Shown: one piece after another, positions 59,278-64,000 of the stretch
How the letters are laid out: each line of letters opens with the position of its first letter
How positions within the stretch are numbered: the first letter of the stretch is position 1
Program-made: the position numbers and the translations under genes
Assembly: GCF_900105595.1 (NCBI RefSeq)
Contig: NZ_LT629784.1
Span: 1,798,001 to 1,862,000, forward strand
Direction: 5' to 3'
DNA length: 64,000 nt
DNA from: Stappia sp. ES.058
Lineage (GTDB): Bacteria > Pseudomonadota > Alphaproteobacteria > Rhizobiales > Stappiaceae
Notes under the pieces: model-generated
What the model was told of the DNA's origin: nothing
Databases searched by the model: none
The model's input: the letters and a program-made list of their open reading frames with translations, nothing else

Positions 59278-59856
59278 TCAGCGTTCGATCGTTCCGGTGC
59301 GCCTGATCTTTTTCTGGAGCATCATCACCCCGTAGAGAAGCGCTTCCGCCGTCGGCGGGCATCCGGGTACATATATGTCGACCGGAACGACCCGGTCGCA
59401 GCCGCGAACCACCGAATAGGAGTAGTGATAGTAGCCGCCACCATTCGCGCAGGAGCCCATCGAGATCACGTAACGCGGCTCCGGCATCTGGTCGTAGACC
59501 TTGCGAAGTGCGGGCGCCATCTTGTTGGTCAGCGTACCCGCCACGATCATCACGTCGGACTGGCGCGGAGATGCGCGCGGCGCAAAGCCGAAGCGCTCGG
59601 CGTCGTAGCGCGGCATCGACATCTGCATCATTTCCACGGCGCAGCAGGCGAGCCCGAAGGTCATCCACATCAAGGAGCCGGTACGCGCCCACTGGATCAG
59701 ATTGTCGGTGGCGGTGACGACGAAGCCCTTGTCGGCCAGTTCGTCGTTCATCTCCAGAAAGAACGGATCGTCCGCACCGACCGGCTGACCCGTCCGCGGG
59801 TCGAGAATGCCCTTCGGGGTCTGGGCAATGAGCGGCTCTTGCGAGGTCAGTCCCAT
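59278..59856 (-). CDS. nuoB: NADH-quinone oxidoreductase subunit B (cluster N2)
   Basis: 192 residues from the ATG at 59856, which has GGGAG upstream and overlaps nuoA by 10 bp. The four Cys for the terminal cluster N2 are at 71, 72, 135 and 165 ([27 protein letters not shown]). It delivers electrons to quinone with NuoD. Confidence 0.97.
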   Translation of the reverse strand: MGLTSQEPLIAQTPKGILDPRTGQPVGADDPFFLEMNDELADKGFVVTATDNLIQWARTGSLMWMTFGLACCAVEMMQMSMPRYDAERFGFAPRASPRQSDVMIVAGTLTNKMAPALRKVYDQMPEPRYVISMGSCANGGGYYHYSYSVVRGCDRVVPVDIYVPGCPPTAEALLYGVMMLQKKIRRTGTIER

Positions 59857-60212
59857 TCCAGCGCTCCCTTCTTCCATTCGTAGATGAACCCGATCGTCAA
59901 CACGCCAAGAAACGTCATCATCGACCAGAATCCGTACCAGCCGAGATCTCCGAAAGAGACGGCCCACGGAAACAGGAACGCGACCTCGAGATCGAAGATG
60001 ATGAACAGCAACGCGACCAGATAGAAGCGGATGTCGAATTTCATCCGGGCATCGTCAAAGGCATTGAAACCGCATTCATAGGCCGACAGTTTTTCCGAAT
60101 CGGGATTCTTGTAGGCCAGCAGAAAGGGCGACACCAAAAGGGCAAGACCGATGACCAGCGAGACCCCGATAAAAACCAGGATCGGCACATAGTCTCTCAG
60201 CAGATCTTCCAT
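59847..60212 (-). CDS. nuoA: NADH-quinone oxidoreductase subunit A
   Basis: 121 residues from the ATG at 60212 (a TTG two codons earlier is possible). Three membrane helices; the ND3-type loop is [21 protein letters not shown] with the conserved Cys, then [21 protein letters not shown]. First gene of the nuo operon. Confidence 0.97.
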   Translation of the reverse strand: MEDLLRDYVPILVFIGVSLVIGLALLVSPFLLAYKNPDSEKLSAYECGFNAFDDARMKFDIRFYLVALLFIIFDLEVAFLFPWAVSFGDLGWYGFWSMMTFLGVLTIGFIYEWKKGALEWD

Positions 60213-60342
60213 GTCCAAACATGTCCTTGCGCCAGGCCCGTGGCGGCTTCGCGTCTCCCATGACGGTGCGGCGCGGCAGGGCCTTTCCAGCGTGACGGTG
60301 ATACGGGTGACGATGACACGATCACCAGCGCTTACCCGGCAC

Positions 60343-60371
60343 GCTTAGCCCACGCACCCCCGCAACGCAAG
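60343..60371 (-). promoter_or_regulatory. Weak candidate promoter for nuo operon
   Basis: On the minus strand CTTGCG (60366-60371), 17-base spacer, CTAAGC (60343-60348), leaving a leader of about 125 nucleotides to nuoA. The -10 is poor, so this is only the best match I found by eye. Confidence 0.25.
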
Positions 60372-60763
60372 CCCGACGACGGTGTAATCGGGCCGTCATT
60401 TTCGCAACCGCGAAACGACCTTGGGGCCGACACGCCGCCGCCGTCGGTCGCCGATACCGGCACGACCTCATCCAATTCGCGGTGAGCGTCCGGCAAAGCG
60501 GGAACAGGAGATACCACCGTCGTATCCGCCGTCGCCACCTGGTCTGACATCTGGCGCGCGACGCGCATCTGTCAACGATGCGCGATAGCGGCCCTGCCGC
60601 GGCATCGCTGCGCGGCTCTTGCGGGGCTGTTGTCGAAGCGTCGCCGGGCGCTGGACCGGACCGCCGGCATAGGCGCCAAGTTGCGTCAACTCGGTGCAAG
60701 TTTCGCAACTCCAGCATCAATTTTGCTGAAATTCGTCTCAAGATTTGATGATTTTGAGATGAC

Positions 60764-60956
60764 CGACCCGAGAGATGGGTGACGTGTTGCACCGGACACA
60801 GGGGCAAAGCTTTCGGCTTTTTGCCGGGGGGACTGATACGGTGGAACGCGTGTTCGATGATGGAGGACAAAAGACCTTGCAGAGCATCGACAATCCGCTC
60901 GGCACGGGATTGTCACCCATGTCCCGGGAACGCTCTGTTGCCCATGTCTCCCGGTC
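60764..60956. mobile_element. Possible IS481-like remnant or MITE
   Basis: Imperfect inverted ends: CGACCCGAGAGATGGGTGAC at 60764-60783 faces TTGCCCATGTCTCCCGGTC at 60939-60957, with an internal direct copy TGTCACCCATGTCCCGGG at 60911-60928. These CCCATGTC-type ends resemble those of IS481-family elements in Rhizobiales, from memory. No intact transposase is inside, so it would be a short deletion derivative. Confidence 0.4.
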
Positions 60957-60971
60957 GTAGAAAGGGGCGAG

Positions 60972-61048
60972 TGGCGCGAGTGACGGGACTCGAACCCGCG
61001 ACCTCCGGCGTGACAGGCCGGCACTCTAACCAACTGAGCTACACCCGC
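60972..61048 (-). tRNA. tRNA-Asp (GTC), copy nearer nuo
   Basis: 77 bases including encoded CCA. The acceptor stem GCGGGTG pairs with CACTCGC (one G-T), the D arm is AGCTCAGTTGGTTAGAG, the anticodon loop reads CTGTCAC with GTC, and the T arm GCGGGTTCGAGTCCCG is standard. Identical to the copy at 61095-61171 and probably transcribed with it. Confidence 0.96.
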
Positions 61049-61094
61049 TCGCCCGCTTTGCCAAGCGGCAAAGGGCTCCCGAAACTGAGGCAAG

Positions 61095-61171
61095 TGGCGC
61101 GAGTGACGGGACTCGAACCCGCGACCTCCGGCGTGACAGGCCGGCACTCTAACCAACTGAGCTACACCCGC
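61095..61171 (-). tRNA. tRNA-Asp (GTC), promoter-proximal copy
   Basis: 77 bases, base-for-base the same as the copy at 60972-61048. The 46-bp spacer between the copies contains a 7-bp hairpin CTTTGCC/GGCAAAG without a T-run, suited to processing of a two-tRNA precursor. Confidence 0.96.
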
Positions 61172-61209
61172 TTGCGCTCAGGCGACACATGGCCGCCGGG
61201 AGTGGCGCT

Positions 61210-61238
61210 GATGTACGTCGAGCCGCCCGCCAAGTCAA
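61210..61238 (-). promoter_or_regulatory. Probable promoter of the tRNA-Asp pair
   Basis: On the minus strand TTGACT (61233-61238), 17-base spacer, TACATC (61210-61215). Transcription would begin near 61203, about 30 bases before the first tRNA. Confidence 0.55.
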
Positions 61239-61360
61239 GCGGCTCGCACATGGCTTTGTGATGATTGTTCCATGCCGGGCCCCAATGCTTCTGCGCATCT
61301 GTGGATAACGCGGATCGGCGGAGGTACGGCCCTCCCGCCTGCCCTCTCCTTCGCGCCTGG

Positions 61361-61397
61361 AAAAGCAAAACGCACGAGCGCAGCGGCACTCGTGCGT
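61361..61397 (-). terminator. Rho-independent terminator after the NlpD-type gene
   Basis: ACGCACGAG/CTCGTGCGT (61370-61378 with 61389-61397) forms a 9-bp stem with a 10-base loop, followed on the minus strand by TTTGCTTTT. It lies 46 bp past the lipoprotein stop. Confidence 0.7.
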
Positions 61398-61443
61398 CTG
61401 ACAATCGGGGCTCAGGTTTTCAAGCCGTTTGTTTTCAGGCCGT

Positions 61444-62832
61444 TCAGAGCCGCGCCAGATACTGCATCGGATCGACCGGTTTGTTCCCGCGACGCAGTTC
61501 GAAGTGAAGCTGCGGCTGACTCACCGAACCGGTGGAGCCGGCCTTCGCAATCGTCTGACCGCGGCTAACGGCGTCGCCCCGCTTCACGAGCAAGTCGCTC
61601 CCATGAGCATAGGCGGACACCCAGCCATCATCGTGGCGCACAAGCACAAGATTGCCATAGCCCTTCAACTCGTTGCCGGAATAGATCACCGTCCCGTCTT
61701 CCACGGCCTTGATGTCGGCCCCTTCCGGCAGCGCAAGGTTGATGCCTTCGTTGCGCGTTCCGCCCGGCTTGGTGCCAAAGTCGGAAATGATTCGTCCGCG
61801 TGCGGGCCAGCGGAACCGGCGCACGTTGTCGCCGGAAACTTCGCGATTGACCGAGATCGGCTTCGCAGGCGCCGCTTCAGTTCGCGAAATCTGCGGCGTG
61901 GAGGACGGCGTGGCATTGCGCGCTGCCTCCGCGGTTCTCGAACTCAACGACGCGGGCTTACGCCGCGGTTGTGCGGCCGACTCAATCTGCGCTGGTCCTG
62001 GAACGGTGCTGGACAGGGATGCCAGCCTGACCGCCGATGACCCAGGTTTATGCGGCGGGATCGGAGCCGACGCCATCACCAGACCTGCCCCTGCGGATGC
62101 CGGGATGGACCCCGTCACGCTGGGTGCGGGTCCGGCTGGCGGAAGCTTCACAGGCGCGCTGGAGCGCGACGCGGTCGCACCATGCACATAGGTTGGGATC
62201 ACCACCTGCTGGCCAGCGGAAAGGGATGCATTCGGCGAAACACCGTTGATCTCCGCAAGGACGTACTGCGGCACGCCATAGCGACGCGACATCGAGGCAA
62301 CGTTGTCCCCGCTGCGGGCGCTCACCTGGGTTGCCCCTGCAGTCGTCCAGCCTCGCACCGTCTTGGACGCGGCGGAAGTGCCAGACGGCTCGGCGTTTGA
62401 AAGGATCCGGCTTGCCTCGTCGCTCGACGAGCGGACGGGCGATACCACAGACGCAGTGTTCACCGACCGCGACGGCGATACCCGCGGCGTTGGAACGGAC
62501 GCATACCGAGGCGATGCACGGCGTTGCTCGGACGACTGATCGGGAATCGATCCGGTCGCCATCGAGCGGTCGGGCTGCGTTGCAGGCGGCAACGAGCTGC
62601 GCTCGACCCGTGCCGTGCCACTTGCCGGCCCGGCCATGATGTCATCGAAACTGGGTTGAGACGCAGCGCCACCATTCAGCATTGCCCGCTGATTGTCGGT
62701 GTTGCCGGTAAAAATGGGATCGGCGAAACGTTCCACCCCACCGCTGCAGGCTCCGGCGACGGCCGCCAGAAGGACCACCATCGCTGTTTGCGAGAGCAAT
62801 CGGGAAGGGGATCTTGAATACTGCTTTGACAT
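61444..62832 (-). CDS. nlpD: NlpD-type lipoprotein: LysM domain plus degenerate M23 (LytM) domain
   Basis: 462 residues from the ATG at 62832. A lipoprotein signal ends AAVAGAC with Cys29. A Ser/Pro-rich linker precedes one LysM peptidoglycan-binding domain (about 170-215) and an M23 domain (about 345-455). In the M23 domain the zinc ligands are lost: the usual HxGxD region reads NEGINLALPEG and HxH reads QLHFE; only the YAHGSD His remains. It therefore should not cut peptidoglycan but activate amidases, as NlpD and EnvC do in E. coli. It lies after pcm, the common pcm-nlpD order. Confidence 0.9.
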   Translation of the reverse strand: MSKQYSRSPSRLLSQTAMVVLLAAVAGACSGGVERFADPIFTGNTDNQRAMLNGGAASQPSFDDIMAGPASGTARVERSSLPPATQPDRSMATGSIPDQSSEQRRASPRYASVPTPRVSPSRSVNTASVVSPVRSSSDEASRILSNAEPSGTSAASKTVRGWTTAGATQVSARSGDNVASMSRRYGVPQYVLAEINGVSPNASLSAGQQVVIPTYVHGATASRSSAPVKLPPAGPAPSVTGSIPASAGAGLVMASAPIPPHKPGSSAVRLASLSSTVPGPAQIESAAQPRRKPASLSSRTAEAARNATPSSTPQISRTEAAPAKPISVNREVSGDNVRRFRWPARGRIISDFGTKPGGTRNEGINLALPEGADIKAVEDGTVIYSGNELKGYGNLVLVRHDDGWVSAYAHGSDLLVKRGDAVSRGQTIAKAGSTGSVSQPQLHFELRRGNKPVDPMQYLARL

Positions 62833-62954
62833 GGCGCTACTCGGACTCAAACACCTGAGATCATTGAGCCTGATTAAATGCCGGTAACGTTTATAAAGAC
62901 TTAAGGGCAGCCGAATTCGCGGAGATCAGCGAAAACAATTGTTGCCAAGTTCCT

Positions 62955-63671
62955 TCAAAGGCGGGTCGCAACCCCCTCGACAAGCGGAACGAAACGCACC
63001 TGCGCAAGGTCACGGGCTACCGTGGTGCCGCCCTTCTTTTCAATCACGACAAGTGACTGAACGGAGCCGGCGGGTCCAAGCGGCATCACCAGTTTTCCGC
63101 CATCCGCCAGTTGGTCGATCAATGCCTGGGGAATATCCGGTGTGGCCGCCGTCACGATGATCCGATCGAACGGCGCCTTTTCCGCCAGCCCCTCAACGCC
63201 ATCGCCGTGATGAACATGCACGGTATCGATCTTGAGCGTCGCCAGGCGCGCGCGCGCGAGGTCGGACAGCGTCTTGTAGCGTTCAATCGTGTGAACCTCG
63301 CGACTCAGGTGACCGAGAATGGCGGCCTGATAGCCTGATCCGGTCCCGACCTCGAGCACACGGTGTTCCGGCGCTACATTGAGCGCCTCTGTCATCATGG
63401 CAACAATTGTGGGCTGCGAAATCGTCTGGCCGCATTCGATCGGAAGCGCGCTGTCCTCATAGGCATGACGCTGCAGTGGAGCGGACAGAAACAGTCGCCG
63501 GGGAACGCGTTCGAGCGCCGAAAGCACCCTCTGGGTGCCGATCCCCTGGGTTCGGAGTTTGAGGATCAAGGCCGCGGTTGCCTCGCGGTCGGCTTCGGTG
63601 ACATCGGCGGGGATCAGCGCACCCGTTCCGGGGTGGTTCGAACCTGCTTCAGGACCATCTCCGACCGCCAA
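62955..63671 (-). CDS. pcm: Protein-L-isoaspartate O-methyltransferase Pcm
   Basis: 238 residues starting at TTG (63671), with GGGAGGGG four bases upstream and an in-frame stop just before; there is no ATG until residue 92, so the TTG is very likely. Pcm methylates L-isoaspartyl residues to begin repair of aged proteins. The isoaspartyl loop is CGQTISQPTIVAMM, SAM motif I is LEVGTGSGYQAAIL, and FDRIIVTAAT is motif II. It lies 122 bp before the NlpD-type gene. No surE is seen upstream in the window, although surE-pcm pairs are common. Confidence 0.94.
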   Translation of the reverse strand: MAVGDGPEAGSNHPGTGALIPADVTEADREATAALILKLRTQGIGTQRVLSALERVPRRLFLSAPLQRHAYEDSALPIECGQTISQPTIVAMMTEALNVAPEHRVLEVGTGSGYQAAILGHLSREVHTIERYKTLSDLARARLATLKIDTVHVHHGDGVEGLAEKAPFDRIIVTAATPDIPQALIDQLADGGKLVMPLGPAGSVQSLVVIEKKGGTTVARDLAQVRFVPLVEGVATRL

Positions 63672-64000
63672 TTGACCCCTCCCGCAACATGCTCACTGTG
63701 TTGCCTCAGCCTGCCCTGTCCTGCCCTGCGCGACTTCAGGGTGTGGACCCATAAATGAGGCCGATATGGCATGGAAAATGGCAAAACACCGCGAGGAAAC
63801 GTGTGCAGAGCGGGCTGGGTGCCCGGTCAAGCACGCGGACGAAGCGAGGTGGCGATTTTCCTGTCCTTTGGATTTGACCGGAATGCGCCTCCTCTTCGTC
63901 GCGAAAGGATTGAAAATACTCGTATTTCCTTCACTTCCGCTTCTTGTCGGGACGCATACCACCTCAAACCATATCAACTTCATTTCTGAGACTACACCCT
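63672..64000. other. 329 bp at the window edge without a recognised gene
   Basis: A 96-codon minus-strand frame at 63693-63983 has no features of a real protein and no good ribosome site. The stretch should hold the pcm promoter. I see no repeat or RNA gene here. Confidence 0.4.

Larger units (their letters stand above)
60213..60971. other. 759-bp stretch upstream of nuoA without a protein gene
   Basis: It should hold the nuo promoter (weak candidate listed). The part at 60764-60956 looks like an IS481-type remnant. Frames crossing this stretch toward the tRNA genes are not real proteins. The rest (about 60372-60760) shows nothing I can name. Confidence 0.5.

Noticed and set aside
60686..61261. 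Long frames on both strands containing RVPACHAGGRGFESRHSR and RVTGLEPATSGVTGRHSNQLSYT
   Set aside because: These are translations of the two tRNA-Asp genes and their complement, a well-known false protein.
62871..62892. CtrA-like site TTAA-N7-TAAC upstream of the NlpD-type gene
   Set aside because: The second half-site does not match TTAA; too weak to claim.
63693..63983. 96-codon minus-strand frame at the right edge
   Set aside because: Low-quality composition, no ribosome site, and not the SurE protein expected before pcm.
1..64000. CRISPR arrays, phage genes, toxin-antitoxin or defence systems
   Set aside because: None seen; no regular spaced repeats and all larger genes have housekeeping or envelope roles.

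Overview
The window is about 64 kb of chromosomal core DNA from an alphaproteobacterium, most likely order Rhizobiales (Hyphomicrobiales), possibly Stappiaceae-like. The family guess is inference from gene content and order; no 16S gene is present. Support comes from the high GC content, LpxI in place of LpxH, a PopZ protein (DUF2497) beside valS, the short bacterial-type ProS, RNase J beside the nuo operon, and an alphaproteobacterial LexA box of the form GTTC-N7-GTTC. Nearly all genes lie on the minus strand, so operons read from high to low coordinates.

Layout, low to high. (1) 1-14 kb is the translation and envelope cluster read as rpsB-tsf, pyrH, frr-uppS-cdsA-dxr-rseP-bamA-lpxD-fabZ-lpxA-lpxI-lpxB (lpxB cut by the window edge). 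It covers ribosome factors, UMP kinase, undecaprenyl and phospholipid precursors, the MEP pathway, outer-membrane protein assembly and lipid A. (2) 14-21.5 kb holds proS, lolC and lolD (lipoprotein release), and dnaE (replicative polymerase). Between lolD and dnaE is an unlabelled 38-codon membrane peptide gene behind a clear promoter whose spacer carries a LexA box. I consider this the most interesting item in the window. (3) 21.5-33 kb holds a terminator-bounded small transcription unit, a lipoprotein, trmFO, an MscS channel, and the yajC-secD-secF operon followed by homologues of two mitochondrial complex I assembly factors (NDUFAF3-like and NDUFAF6-like). Divergent from it are a DUF815 ATPase and an alpha/beta hydrolase. 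(4) 33-41 kb holds a DUF2155 protein, valS, popZ, tolC, a divergent Pcm-like methyltransferase and a NIPSNAP protein. (5) 41-60.2 kb is the complete 14-gene nuo operon (nuoA to nuoN) continuing into birA, rnj, mce and a DUF1467 gene. Two extra genes sit inside nuo: a GFA/CENP-V zinc-fold gene between nuoC and nuoD, and a 78-residue two-helix membrane protein between nuoH and nuoI. (6) 60.2-64 kb holds an IS481-like remnant, two identical tRNA-Asp genes, a NlpD-type lipoprotein with a degenerate M23 domain, and pcm.

Most of the window is housekeeping. The parts that stand out are the SOS peptide locus, the two genes embedded in nuo, the complex I assembly-factor pair behind secDF, a candidate small RNA upstream of proS, and a hexanucleotide repeat inside popZ. 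No CRISPR array, prophage or intact insertion sequence was seen.
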